The position numbers and the translations under genes are program-made. A DNA stretch of 64,000 nucleotides from Cryobacterium sp. HLT2-28 (lineage in GTDB: Bacteria > Actinomycetota > Actinomycetes > Actinomycetales > Microbacteriaceae), in the NCBI RefSeq assembly GCF_004402495.1, contig NZ_SOFH01000023.1:248001-312000 (forward strand), given 5' to 3'. The notes below the pieces were generated by a model, which did not search any database, was not told the DNA's origin, and was given only the letters and a program-made list of their open reading frames with translations. This document shows positions 48,739 to 57,924 of this stretch, piece after piece (positions within the stretch are counted from its first letter, which is position 1; the number at the start of each line of letters is the position of its first letter).

Positions 48739-51093
48739 CTACGCGTCCGCGGGCAGGGTCTCGTTCCGTGCCACCCTCGACGGCCTCCGCAGTGAGGCAG
48801 GCAGCGCGATCGCACGGATGCGCGCCGGCCAGGAGGCGCCGGCGTGGATCGCGCGGGTGACCTGGTCGAGGTCCGCGGCCAACGCTGCTGAGGCCCCGCC
48901 CGAGGCGGCGCCGGGTCGGCCGAAACGCTGGCGTTCGGCCGCGACCAGCAACCGCCGCAGCGCAGCGCCGGGGTCGCCGGCCGGCGGGTAGACCAGGCCG
49001 GTAAGCTGCTCCAGGCGCGCGACCAGTTCCCGGGGGGTCTCGGTGTCGCGCACCCGCACCCCGTGGTCGACGGCCGTGTCGGTGAGTTCGTCCCAGGCCC
49101 AGCCTGCGGCGCCCGGGCCGGTGCGGACGCGCCGGCGCCGTCCCTGCCTCCGCAACGCTCGCGCGCCGCCGGGGAACATCAGCAGGATCAGGACGGCCGC
49201 GAGGGCCACGGAGACGGTTGTCGTTGCTTCGCTGCCGCCGGTTGGGGAGGTGGCAGCCCGGAGGCCGTCGGACACGTTCTGGCCGCCCGGGTCGGCGTTC
49301 CGCGGCGCGGCCGTCGCGAGCCCGCCGGCCTCGCCGCCGAGCGGGACCTGGGCATCCGTCTCCCTTGTGTACGCCGGCACCGTGCCGCGCCCCGGCGTCG
49401 GCTCGAACGCCAGCCAGCCGATTCCGCTGAAATACAGTTCCGGCCAGGAGTGCAGGTCGTGCGCGTCGACGTTGAACCGGTCCCGCCCCTCGATGTAGCT
49501 CGTCGACCGAGACCCGGGCAGGTAACCGATCGCGATCCGGGCGGGGATGCCGATGGACCGGGCCATCACCGCCATCGCCGAAGCGAAGTGAACGCAATAG
49601 CCGCGTTTCACCTCGAGGAACTTGCCGACGACGTCGACGCCGCCGCCGTCGTAGCCCTCGGCGACCGGGGCATCCGTGTCGTAGCTGAACACGCCGCCCC
49701 TCAGGTAGCTCTGCAGGGCGACGGCCGCGTCGTAGGGCGAGATCGCCCCGCCGGTCACGTCGCGGGCGGTCTGGTCGATGATGGCCGGCCGATTCCCGGG
49801 CAGGTCGAGGTTGCGCCGGATGCTCGCCGAGTAACGGGTGCCCGCAGCCCGGAGCTGCGCGGGCGTCGGAGCGAGTTCGAGCGCCGTGACGGTGTACTGC
49901 TGACCGCGGGTGATGCTGTTGGCGCTGGCGATGGTCGAGGTCGACCGGTCCCAGTACCAGTCGCCGACCAGGCCGGTGACCTTCTTCGGCGCGAACGGGG
50001 TCGGCAGCCACCGGGTCGCGACGCCGTCGATGACGATCTGCGTCCTGGTCTCCCTCGTGACCACCTGGGAGGAGAGCCCCTGCGGCAGGGCGATGGCCTC
50101 GACGTTGTCGCTGGGATTATCCGGTTCGACCCTGGCCATCCAGGTGGCGCCGACGAAGTTGTCGAGGGTCAGCAGTTTCAGGTACGGCGGCGGGGACGCA
50201 GTGGTGCGGTAGTGCAGGGCCGCACTGGACTGGGGGCGCCGGAGATCCTGCCCGAGGTTGATCAGCGGGGTGACACCGCTCCCGAAGAGCAGCGTGCCGA
50301 CGCCCCGGGTGCCGGCGAAGCCTCCACCGGGCACGGCAGGGGTGGCGACGCTGAGCAGGAGCGCCCCCACGATGCCGATGCTGCCGACCACCATCGACCC
50401 CCACAGCGGGCCGGGGCCCCGCCGGCGCACCGGACCGACCACCCGCGGAGCGTTCGGCCCGACCGGCGGATTGTCGGCTTCCCTGGTTCGCCGCACCCGC
50501 ACGTCCACGCGCAACAGGATGAGGAACGCGATGGCCGTCAGGACGAGGGCCAGCGGGTCGGCCCCGCCGTCGATGATGAGGCCGGGAACGGCGACGGGTA
50601 CGAGCGCGGGAAGCCCGGCGAGCGCCGGAACCCGGAGGTTGATCGCGAGCAGGTGCACCATCACCGCGATGGCTCCTGCTCCCGCGCAGAGCAGCAGCAG
50701 GATGCCGGCGACCGGGTCGGCCGGCGTGCCCTGCTGTTGGATGGACTCCAGCCCGGAGTCGACCAGCCTGCCGAACCGGTCGATGGTCTCCAGGGACGGG
50801 ATCAGCCAGAGCAGCCCCGTGCCGCCGCCGAACAGCAGGGTCACCGTGGCGAGCAGGATGCCGAACCCGGCGACCGGGGCGAGCGACTCCGCCAGGCCGA
50901 CCCGGCGGAGCCCGGCCAGGCCGATCAGCACGGTCGCGGACACGAAGGCCATCAGCCACCACCAGGTGGTGGACTGCAGCAGCGAACCGAGGGCCCCGTT
51001 CGCCACGAGCAGCAGGAGCAGCAGCGCGCCGGTGACCGGCCATTCGGCGCGGAGCGGGCGCCGCCGGCCTGTTGCCGCCCCGGACCGGCTCAT
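48739..51093 (-). CDS. TgpA-like transglutaminase with DUF3488 membrane domain
   Basis: 784-residue membrane protein. About six N-terminal membrane segments up to residue ~260, then an extracytoplasmic transglutaminase-like domain. Catalytic Cys is in KRGYCVHFASAMAVMARSIG, His in DAHDLHSWPELYF, followed by EPTPGRGT; one more membrane helix (~residue 630) and a cytosolic C-terminal DUF4129-like tail. It is coded with DUF58 and MoxR genes, a widespread trio with presumed peptidase/crosslinking or regulatory roles; no substrate is known. GTG/ATG starts overlap by 4 nt. Confidence 0.9.
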   Translation of the reverse strand: MSRSGAATGRRRPLRAEWPVTGALLLLLLVANGALGSLLQSTTWWWLMAFVSATVLIGLAGLRRVGLAESLAPVAGFGILLATVTLLFGGGTGLLWLIPSLETIDRFGRLVDSGLESIQQQGTPADPVAGILLLLCAGAGAIAVMVHLLAINLRVPALAGLPALVPVAVPGLIIDGGADPLALVLTAIAFLILLRVDVRVRRTREADNPPVGPNAPRVVGPVRRRGPGPLWGSMVVGSIGIVGALLLSVATPAVPGGGFAGTRGVGTLLFGSGVTPLINLGQDLRRPQSSAALHYRTTASPPPYLKLLTLDNFVGATWMARVEPDNPSDNVEAIALPQGLSSQVVTRETRTQIVIDGVATRWLPTPFAPKKVTGLVGDWYWDRSTSTIASANSITRGQQYTVTALELAPTPAQLRAAGTRYSASIRRNLDLPGNRPAIIDQTARDVTGGAISPYDAAVALQSYLRGGVFSYDTDAPVAEGYDGGGVDVVGKFLEVKRGYCVHFASAMAVMARSIGIPARIAIGYLPGSRSTSYIEGRDRFNVDAHDLHSWPELYFSGIGWLAFEPTPGRGTVPAYTRETDAQVPLGGEAGGLATAAPRNADPGGQNVSDGLRAATSPTGGSEATTTVSVALAAVLILLMFPGGARALRRQGRRRRVRTGPGAAGWAWDELTDTAVDHGVRVRDTETPRELVARLEQLTGLVYPPAGDPGAALRRLLVAAERQRFGRPGAASGGASAALAADLDQVTRAIHAGASWPARIRAIALPASLRRPSRVARNETLPADA

Positions 51094-52454
51094 GAGGGCT
51101 CCCGCCCGGTGGAGGCGGCCGCGCCCTGGGCACGCGCGGCGTCCAGCCAGGCGGCCGGGATGTCCCGGGCCGCGCGCACGGGAACGCAGCGCCAGCCGGC
51201 GTCGCGCAGCGTCTCGATCGCGGCCGGCCGCATCGTGTCGAGGTTGAAGGCCACCGCGGGCCGGGCGGCGGCGCCGAGGGCTGCCAGCTCAGCGGCATCC
51301 TGCTCGTCGATGTCGACGAGCACCGCGAAGGTCGGCAGCGGCAGTTGCGGCGCGTAGCCACCGGAGAGCGCGGGCGCGGGCCGGGCCCCGCCGGCCGGGC
51401 CCGGCTCGAGGGGCACCACGCCGGCCAGGCCCTCGAGCAGCAGCCGCATTCCGCCGGCCTCCTGGAAATCCACGGCCGGGTCCCCGCGCAGGCCGCCGCG
51501 GCCCGTCCCGGTGCGGGAACCGAGCTGGCTGGGCCCCAGTTCGACGAGGTCGAGTCGGAAGCCGGCGTCGAGGAGGTGCACTCCCACCGAGGCGACGAGC
51601 TCAACGGCCACTTCGAAGGCCTGGTCGTGCCGGAAGCGGCGGTCGGGTCCCTGGCCGGGCGGCGGCGCAGGGCGACCCCGCAACGCGGTGTCGAGCACGA
51701 TCCTGGCCACCGGGTTGCTGCGGTGTTCCTCCTGGCGCACCATGATCTCGCCATGCCTCGCGGTCGCGGGCCAGTTCACCCGCCGGAGCGGGTCCCCCGG
51801 CCGGTATTCCCGGGCGATCAGTTCGTCCGAGTTGTGGTTGAGGTGCCGCAACCGCTCACGGGCGTCGCCGTCGCCGCCCGCGCCGGTCAGGCCGGTCCCC
51901 GAGAGAGGTGTCGCGGTCGGGGTGACCACGAGATCGAGGGGCTCGCCGACCGTCCATTCGCTCGAGGCGAGCCCGAACGGGTCATATCGCTCCAGCCGGA
52001 GCGGGCCGCTGGAGTAGATGCCCCGGTGCCTTAGCGCCAGCGAGTATTCGAGCCTGACGGCATCCGCGCCGTTGTCACGTCCTCCCTCGAACCGGTCGAG
52101 ACCAGGCAGCACCAGGGCGCCGGGAGTGGTGAGCCCGGGGGCGCCGGTGTCCCTCCAGCGCAGGCCGTAGAGCGGGCGGGCGGACAGGTTGCGCACGATG
52201 AGGGTGACGATCGTTCCCCGGCCGGCCTCCACGACCGAGGGCCGGAACGTCCGGCTCACCTTCACCGCCACGGGGCGGATCGCGACATACGCGGCGGCGG
52301 TCACGGGCACGAGCAGGAGCAGGCAGGCCACGAAGAGGATGTCGCGGCGCCCGGTGAACAGGTACTGCACCAGGAAGAGAGCGCCGACACCGAGGAACGC
52401 CCCGCCCCGGAGGGTGAGCCGGGGAAACCACAGGGGCCGCCGCGACGCGGACAT
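51090..52454 (-). CDS. DUF58 domain protein
   Basis: 454 residues with two membrane helices near the N-terminus (FLGVGALFLVQYLF and FVACLLLLVPVTAAAY), then a beta-rich part and the DUF58 vWA-like domain (LIAREYRPGDPLRRVNWPATAR, a family hallmark). Middle member of the MoxR-DUF58-TgpA trio; starts 4 nt after the moxR stop. DUF58 proteins are believed to be partners of MoxR ATPases at the membrane; the biochemical role is unknown. Confidence 0.92.
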   Translation of the reverse strand: MSASRRPLWFPRLTLRGGAFLGVGALFLVQYLFTGRRDILFVACLLLLVPVTAAAYVAIRPVAVKVSRTFRPSVVEAGRGTIVTLIVRNLSARPLYGLRWRDTGAPGLTTPGALVLPGLDRFEGGRDNGADAVRLEYSLALRHRGIYSSGPLRLERYDPFGLASSEWTVGEPLDLVVTPTATPLSGTGLTGAGGDGDARERLRHLNHNSDELIAREYRPGDPLRRVNWPATARHGEIMVRQEEHRSNPVARIVLDTALRGRPAPPPGQGPDRRFRHDQAFEVAVELVASVGVHLLDAGFRLDLVELGPSQLGSRTGTGRGGLRGDPAVDFQEAGGMRLLLEGLAGVVPLEPGPAGGARPAPALSGGYAPQLPLPTFAVLVDIDEQDAAELAALGAAARPAVAFNLDTMRPAAIETLRDAGWRCVPVRAARDIPAAWLDAARAQGAAASTGREPS

Positions 52455-52458
52455 GGGC

Positions 52459-53535
52459 CTAGGGGCGTCCCTGGGCGCCGACCGGCACCGGCGTGGCGTC
52501 GACGATGCGGGTGACGATCTCTTCGATCAGGGGGGCGGCATCCTGGTGGTGATGACCCAGCACCCTGCTGCTGGCGACCAGGCGGTGCCCGAGCACTGAC
52601 ACGGCCAGCGAATCGATGTCGTCGGGCAGCACGTATTCCCGGCCGTTGAGCGCGGCCTGCGCCTTCGCCGCGCGGATGAGCTGCAGGGTCGCCCGCGGGC
52701 TGGCACCGAGGCGCAGGTCCCGGTCGTCACGGGTGGCCCGCACCAGGTTGACCGCGTATTCCTTGACCGCGCCGGACGCGAAAACGGCCTGCGCCGCGGT
52801 CATCATCCCCCGCAACTGGGCTCCGGAGACGACGGCGGTGATGCCCGCCAGAGGGCTCGAGGTGTCCCGGGAGTCGAGCATCGCCAGCTCGGAATCCTTG
52901 TCGGGGTAGCCCATGGAGATCCGGGCCATGAAGCGGTCGCGTTGGGCCTCCGGCAACGCGTAGGTGCCCTCCATTTCGATCGGGTTCTGGGTGGCCACCA
53001 CGGTGAACGGCAGCGGCAGCAGATAGGTGGAGCCGTCGACCGTGACCTGGCGTTCCTCCATGCATTCGAGCAGGGCGGACTGGGTTTTCGGACTGGCCCG
53101 GTTGATCTCGTCTCCGATGACGATGTTGGCGAAGATGGCGCCCGGCTTGAATTCGAAGCGCCGGTCGGCCTGGTTGAACACGGACACCCCCGTGACGTCG
53201 GACGGGAGCAGGTCGGGGGTGAACTGGATCCGGCTCACCGTGCAGTGCACGGACTTGGCAAGGGCCTTGGCGAGCATGGTCTTCCCGACGCCGGGAACGT
53301 CCTCGATCAGGAGGTGCCCTTGCGCCAGCAGCACGGTCAGTGCCGTCTTGACCGCGGCGTGTTTGCCGTCGATGACGGTCTCCACGTTGCGCATGATCGC
53401 CCGCGCGGACGCCTCGACGGCGGCGAGATCCATCGGTGTCTCCACCTCGGCCTCGTCGCCGAACCCGGCCACAGCACCGACCTCGGTCCCGGCGACCGCC
53501 GGGCCCGTCACCACTCTGACGGGTGCTCCGTTCAC
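52459..53535 (-). CDS. MoxR family AAA+ ATPase
   Basis: Putative chaperone ATPase of 358 residues. Walker A EDVPGVGKTMLAKALAKSV, Walker B IGDEINRASPKTQSALLECM, sensor 1 FTVVATQNPIEMEGTYALPEAQ, and lid helices. The GTG start at 53535 (MNGAPVRVV) is the last GTG of a tandem repeat whose earlier units form mini-ORFs; the family fold starts only at ~residue 37. A start at a later methionine (MDLAAVEASARAIMRNV) cannot be excluded. Followed closely by DUF58 and TgpA genes. Confidence 0.93.
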   Translation of the reverse strand: MNGAPVRVVTGPAVAGTEVGAVAGFGDEAEVETPMDLAAVEASARAIMRNVETVIDGKHAAVKTALTVLLAQGHLLIEDVPGVGKTMLAKALAKSVHCTVSRIQFTPDLLPSDVTGVSVFNQADRRFEFKPGAIFANIVIGDEINRASPKTQSALLECMEERQVTVDGSTYLLPLPFTVVATQNPIEMEGTYALPEAQRDRFMARISMGYPDKDSELAMLDSRDTSSPLAGITAVVSGAQLRGMMTAAQAVFASGAVKEYAVNLVRATRDDRDLRLGASPRATLQLIRAAKAQAALNGREYVLPDDIDSLAVSVLGHRLVASSRVLGHHHQDAAPLIEEIVTRIVDATPVPVGAQGRP

Positions 53536-53588
53536 CCTGGTGCTCCGTTCACACTGGTGCTCCGTTCACACTGGTGCTCCGTTCACAC
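53521..53588 (-). repeat. 17-bp tandem repeat between coaD and moxR (mini-ORF chain)
   Basis: Four units on the minus strand of GTGTGAACGGAGCACCA type; the last is slightly changed (GGGTGAACGGAGCACCC). Each unit holds a stop TGA, an overlapping GTG start, and a GGAG that precedes the next start by 7 nt. Units 1-3 read GTG-AAC-GGA-GCA-CCA-(GTG or GGG)-TGA; unit 4 leads into moxR. The coaD stop codon lies in unit 1. Confidence 0.95.
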
Positions 53589-54080
53589 TGGTGCCTTCTG
53601 CAGGAAATCGGCGACGACCCGGGGGACGTACGGTGCGATGTCCCCGCCGAGCGCGGCCACCTGGCGCACCAGCGAACTGGACACGTGGGCGTTGGCCGGG
53701 TTCGGCAGCAGGAAGACGGTTTCCACGGATGCGAGGTTGCGGTTGACGATCGCCATCGGGGTCTCGTAGGCCACGTCGATCTGGGAGCGAATGCCCTTGA
53801 CCAGCACGCTCGCGCCGACCTCGAGGCAGTAGTCGACGAGGAGACCCATGCTCCAGGACGCGACGGTGATGTTGTCGGGCAGGCCGGCATCCTTGATCGC
53901 CAGCTGCAGCAGCGACACCCGCCGGCTGATCGGCAGGAGCGCCGACTTGGCGGGGTTGTGCACCACGAGGACATGCAATTCGTCGAAGAGACCGGCCGCC
54001 CGTTCGATCACGTCGAGGTGCCCCAGTGTGACGGGGTCGAATGATCCAGGGACGACGGCGATCCTGCGCATACGATTCAC
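53583..54080 (-). CDS. coaD: Phosphopantetheine adenylyltransferase
   Basis: Penultimate step of CoA synthesis. 165 residues. Nucleotidyltransferase motif [18 protein letters not shown] (TxGH) and C-terminal [17 protein letters not shown]. Its last residues, KAPV plus stop, are written by the first unit of the 17-bp tandem repeat. In most actinobacteria rsmD and coaD are adjacent; here recG and a TPR gene lie between. No terminator was recognised in the 42 nt between recG and coaD. Confidence 0.96.
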   Translation of the reverse strand: MNRMRRIAVVPGSFDPVTLGHLDVIERAAGLFDELHVLVVHNPAKSALLPISRRVSLLQLAIKDAGLPDNITVASWSMGLLVDYCLEVGASVLVKGIRSQIDVAYETPMAIVNRNLASVETVFLLPNPANAHVSSSLVRQVAALGGDIAPYVPRVVADFLQKAPV

Positions 54081-54124
54081 CCTAGACCTACACCGTGAAC
54101 GACGCCCGTGCGGACTGCTTCTCG

Positions 54125-56362
54125 TCAGCCTTTCGTCAGGGAGGCGCGTTCGGAGTCGTCGAGTCGGCGCCGTACAGCGTCGCGCAGGGCGGGGACGCTG
54201 TCCAGTTCGGGGTCCCAGTCGATCAGCGCCTGGGCATGGCCCCTCGCCTCCCCGATCAGGTCGCCGTCGGTCACCACCCGGAGCAGGCGCAGCGAGGACC
54301 TCCCGCCGGACTGGTTGTTGCCGAGGACGTCGCCCTCCCGGCGCAACTCGAGGTCGACCTGCGCGAGTTCGAAGCCGTCGAGGGTCGCCGCGACGGCCTC
54401 GACCCGCTCGCGCGACACCGACTCGGCTTCGGCGGTCGTCACGAGCAGGCAGAGCCCCGGCACTCCCCCGCGACCGACCCGGCCGCGCAGCTGGTGCAGT
54501 TGGGAGACGCCGAACCGGTCGGCGTCCATCACCACCATCGCCGAGGCGTTGGGCACGTCGACGCCGACCTCGATCACGGTCGTCGCGACGAGCACGTCGA
54601 TCTCCCCGGCGGCGAACGCCCGCATGACCTGGTCCTTCTGCTCGCTGGTCATCCGGCCGTGCAGGGGCTCGATTCGCGCCGAGGCGAAGATCGGCTTGGC
54701 CCGGAGTTCGGCGAGCGTCTCCTCGACGGAGGCCGGCGCCTTGGCTTCGGGGTCGAGGACCTCACCCTCCTCCACCTGCTTGGGCGCGATGGCCGGACAC
54801 ACCACGAACGCCTGCCGGCCCAGGGCGAGCTCCTCCGCGAGCCGCTGCCAGACCCTCGTCGCCCAGGCCGGCTTGTCGCCGAGGGGCACGACGAACGTCT
54901 CGATGCCCTGCCTCCCCTCAGGGAGCATGGTGATCGTGCTCACGTCGAGGTCGCCGAAGACGGTCATCGCGATCGTGCGCGGAATGGGGGTGGCGGTCAG
55001 CACCAGCACGTGCGGCGGCACCGCCCCCTTCTGCCGGAGGGCCTCACGCTGGTCGACGCCGAACCGGTGCTGCTCGTCGACGACGACGAGTCCAAGGTCG
55101 AAGAAGGTCACTGCGTCGCCGAGCAGGGCGTGGGTGCCGATCACGATGCGCGATTGGCCGGACACCGCCCGCAGCAGAGCCTTCCGGCGTTCGGCGACGG
55201 GCAGCTGCCCGGTGAGCAGGGTCGGCATGAGTTGCACGGCCAGGTCGGGTCCGAGGGCGCGCACGATCGAGCGCAGGTGCTGCCCGGCGAGGACCTCGGT
55301 CGGCGCGAGGAAGGCGGCCTGCCCGCCCGAGTCGGCCACCGCGAGCATCGCCCGGAGCGCGACGACCGTCTTGCCGGAGCCGACCTCCCCCTGCACCAGG
55401 CGGTTCATCGGCGCGTCCTCGGCGATGTCGCGTGCGATCTCGTCGCCGACGACCGTCTGGTCGCTCGTGAGGGTGAACGACAGGGCGGCGTCGAAGCGCT
55501 CGAGGAAGCCGCCGGGAACCGGCAGCCGTGGCGTGGCCTTCCGGGCGCGGGCGGAGTTGCGCTGCTGCACGAGCGCGGTCTGCAGCACGAACGCCTCGGT
55601 GAACCGGAGGGTGTCCCTGGCCCGGCGCCAGTCCGAGTCGGTCTCGGGCCGGTGGATGAGTTCGAGCGCCCGGCCGTGCGGCAGCAGGCCCCGTTCGGCG
55701 CGGAGTTCGGCCGGGATCGGGTCGGGCACACGAAGGATGGCGTCGAGCACGACCTCCACCGTCTTGGTGATCTGCCAGCTCGCGATGGCGTTCGTGGCCG
55801 GGTAGATCGCGATCGGCTGCTCGATCCAGAGTTTCGCGTCCGCGGCATCCGCGGGCATATCGGGTTCGTCGTCTTCGCCCGGGCCGAACAGCCGGTAGGT
55901 CGGGTGGGTCAGCTGCAGGTGACCGCGGTAGTCGGACACCTTGCCGGCGAACATGCCGCGCATGCCCGGCGCCAGTTGTCTCGCGCGCCAGGACTGGTTG
56001 AAGTAGGTGAGGCTCAGGATGCCGCGGCCGTCGGAGATCTTGACCTCGACGATCGACCCCTTCCGGGCCTTCATCTGGCGTTCCTCCACCGTGCGGATCT
56101 CGGCGATGATCGTCACGTTCTCATCGAGGGGCAGGTCGCCGATCGCCGAGAGCTCGCCGCGGCGGGCATAGCGGCGCGGGTAGTGGCTGAGCAGGTCGCC
56201 GACCGTGACGATGCCGAACGCCTTGGTGAGCGCGGTGGTCGTGCGGCCGCCCACGACATTCGCCAGCTTCGTGTCGAGTGTGACGGCACCGGGTGTGACG
56301 GCACCGGGTGTGACGGCACCGGGTGTGACGGCACCGGGTGCGACGGCAGCCGATTCGGTCAT
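54125..56362 (-). CDS. recG: ATP-dependent DNA helicase RecG
   Basis: Remodels stalled forks and R-loops. 745 residues from ATG 56362 ([12 protein letters not shown]). Wedge (OB) domain, then helicase motifs: [68 protein letters not shown] and [10 protein letters not shown]. Residues 9-30 are an in-frame pentapeptide repeat (A-V-T-P-G). The start overlaps the stop of the TPR gene (ATGA). Confidence 0.96.
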   Translation of the reverse strand: MTESAAVAPGAVTPGAVTPGAVTPGAVTLDTKLANVVGGRTTTALTKAFGIVTVGDLLSHYPRRYARRGELSAIGDLPLDENVTIIAEIRTVEERQMKARKGSIVEVKISDGRGILSLTYFNQSWRARQLAPGMRGMFAGKVSDYRGHLQLTHPTYRLFGPGEDDEPDMPADAADAKLWIEQPIAIYPATNAIASWQITKTVEVVLDAILRVPDPIPAELRAERGLLPHGRALELIHRPETDSDWRRARDTLRFTEAFVLQTALVQQRNSARARKATPRLPVPGGFLERFDAALSFTLTSDQTVVGDEIARDIAEDAPMNRLVQGEVGSGKTVVALRAMLAVADSGGQAAFLAPTEVLAGQHLRSIVRALGPDLAVQLMPTLLTGQLPVAERRKALLRAVSGQSRIVIGTHALLGDAVTFFDLGLVVVDEQHRFGVDQREALRQKGAVPPHVLVLTATPIPRTIAMTVFGDLDVSTITMLPEGRQGIETFVVPLGDKPAWATRVWQRLAEELALGRQAFVVCPAIAPKQVEEGEVLDPEAKAPASVEETLAELRAKPIFASARIEPLHGRMTSEQKDQVMRAFAAGEIDVLVATTVIEVGVDVPNASAMVVMDADRFGVSQLHQLRGRVGRGGVPGLCLLVTTAEAESVSRERVEAVAATLDGFELAQVDLELRREGDVLGNNQSGGRSSLRLLRVVTDGDLIGEARGHAQALIDWDPELDSVPALRDAVRRRLDDSERASLTKG
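56278..56352 (-). repeat. 15-bp tandem repeat, 5 units, near the start of recG
   Basis: Plus-strand unit GTGTGACGGCACCGG, four identical copies plus one diverged (GTGCGACGGCAGCCG). Encodes A-V-T-P-G repeats in RecG. It starts 10 nt inside the gene, right after the ATGA overlap with the upstream TPR gene. Confidence 0.95.
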
Positions 56363-57213
56363 GGCACGATCGTAGGCTCTGCCCCTGACACTCCGGTCGC
56401 GTCGGCGGCCTGGTCGAGCAGGGCCAGTTCGGCGCGCGCGAAGTCGTCGTCGGGCCGCTCGGCCGCCAGCTGCTGCTGCAGGGCCCTGGCCTCGTCGGTC
56501 CGGCCGAGGGTGCGCAGGCAGCGCGCGACGGCCCAACGGCCCAGGTGGCGCTGTTCGTGGGTGCCGACGGTGTCTGCCGCACGCAGCGCAGCCTCGAACT
56601 CCGGCAGGGCCTCGTCGGGGCGGCCGGAGTCGTGCAGGAACCAGCCGAGGTTGTTGTGCAGCGCGACTCCCCAGCGCCGGGTCCGGGCATCCGTGGTCGT
56701 GTCGAGGAGTGCCAGACCCTCGGCGGCCCACTCCTCCTCGTGCCCGGCGTCGGCGATGGCCAGCATGTGCAGAGCGTCGAGGGCGAGGAACTGGGCCCCG
56801 GCGGATGCCGCCTTCCGCGCCGCGAGGGTGAAGAAGGGCACGGCCTCATCGGTCCGGTCCATGCTGCGGAGGAGTCGGCCGTGTTCGAGGGCGACGCGCG
56901 CCTGGAGCCGGTCGGTGGGTTCCCCGGTGCTCTCCTGCACCGCGGCGAGGGCGGCCAGTCCGTCGTCGAAGCGGCCGAGGAGGCCGAACGCCCGGGCGAG
57001 CTGGGTGGCGAGCTCTGCCCGTGCCTCGTCATCACGGCCGGCGTCGTCCGCGGCCTGCTGGAAACGCCGGGCGGATGCCGCCGCGTCGGTGAAGTCCCAG
57101 AGGGAGTCGAGCAGGGCCTGGCTGACCGGGCCGGTCCCCAGGGCTACCGGGTTGGGCGGCACGGTGGCGGCCGGCGGAATCGGATCCGCCGCGAACGCTG
57201 CTGTATCGGTCAC
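56359..57213 (-). CDS. TPR-repeat protein
   Basis: 284-residue all-helical protein from a GTG at 57213 (VTDTAAFAADPIPPAATVPP). Tetratricopeptide-like pairs are visible from residue ~40 (ATQLARAFGLLGRFDDGLAAL, split over two helices; ALHNNLGWFLHDSGRPDEALPEFE; ARCLRTLGRTDEARALQQQL). No other domain. Probably a scaffold; the partner is unknown. It overlaps recG by 4 nt, so they are coexpressed, and it is divergent from rsmD with 87 bp between. Confidence 0.85.
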   Translation of the reverse strand: MTDTAAFAADPIPPAATVPPNPVALGTGPVSQALLDSLWDFTDAAASARRFQQAADDAGRDDEARAELATQLARAFGLLGRFDDGLAALAAVQESTGEPTDRLQARVALEHGRLLRSMDRTDEAVPFFTLAARKAASAGAQFLALDALHMLAIADAGHEEEWAAEGLALLDTTTDARTRRWGVALHNNLGWFLHDSGRPDEALPEFEAALRAADTVGTHEQRHLGRWAVARCLRTLGRTDEARALQQQLAAERPDDDFARAELALLDQAADATGVSGAEPTIVP

Positions 57214-57300
57214 CGGTCCATCATGACATCCGGCGCCCTCCGCCGCAGCCGGCGGCAGGACAGCCGCCGGCAGGGCGGCGGGCGATAGGCTCGATATCTC

Positions 57301-57894
57301 ATGACGCGAATTGTCGCCGGGTTCGCCGGTTCTCTGCCCCTGGCCGTGCCGAAGACCGGTACCCGACCGACCAGCGACCGGGTGCGCGAGGCGATCTTCT
57401 CGGCCCTCGACGCCCGCGACGTCGTGCGCGGCGCCCGCGTTCTCGACCTGTACGCGGGGTCCGGGGCGCTCGGGCTCGAGGCGGCCAGCCGGGGCGCACG
57501 CATCGTGACGCTGGTCGAGAACAGCTTCGGGGCAGCCCAGCTGTGTCGCAAGAACACGGACGCCGTGCTCCGTGCCGCCCCGAAGAAGAACGCCCCGAAG
57601 AAGAACGCCCCGAAGATCAAGGTGAGCTCGCAGGCCGTGCAAACGTTCCTCGCCGCCACCGGCGAGGGTTTCGACCTCGTCTTCCTCGACCCGCCGTACG
57701 ACCTGGCGGAGACCGAACTCGGGCACAACCTGGCCGCGCTCGCCCCGCTCCTCGACGCGGACGCCCTCGTGGTCGTCGAACGCAGTTCCCGCTCCCCCGA
57801 GCCGGCCTGGGGCCCCGGTCTCACGAGCGAACGGCGCAAGGACTACGGCGACACCACCGTCTGGTACGCCTCTCCCGTCGCCGTGCGGGCCTGA
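57301..57894 (+). CDS. rsmD: 16S rRNA (guanine966-N2)-methyltransferase RsmD
   Basis: SAM-dependent methyltransferase acting on small-subunit rRNA. 197 residues: TSDRVREAIFSALDARD, SAM motif VLDLYAGSGALGLEAASRGA, catalytic motif LVFLDPPYDLAE. A 15-residue Lys/Ala/Pro insert (APKKN-APKKN-APKIK), encoded by a tandem repeat, lies between SAM motif and catalytic motif. It is on the plus strand, unlike recG-coaD, so the usual rsmD-coaD operon has been split. Convergent with thiL (30 nt between stops). Confidence 0.95.
   Translation: MTRIVAGFAGSLPLAVPKTGTRPTSDRVREAIFSALDARDVVRGARVLDLYAGSGALGLEAASRGARIVTLVENSFGAAQLCRKNTDAVLRAAPKKNAPKKNAPKIKVSSQAVQTFLAATGEGFDLVFLDPPYDLAETELGHNLAALAPLLDADALVVVERSSRSPEPAWGPGLTSERRKDYGDTTVWYASPVAVRA
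57577..57621 (+). repeat. 15-bp tandem repeat inside rsmD
   Basis: Two identical GCCCCGAAGAAGAAC units and one diverged unit (GCCCCGAAGATCAAG), in frame, coding APKKN, APKKN, APKIK. Confidence 0.9.
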
Positions 57895-57924
57895 CCGGCC
57901 CCGCCTGCCTCTCCCGTCGCCGGG

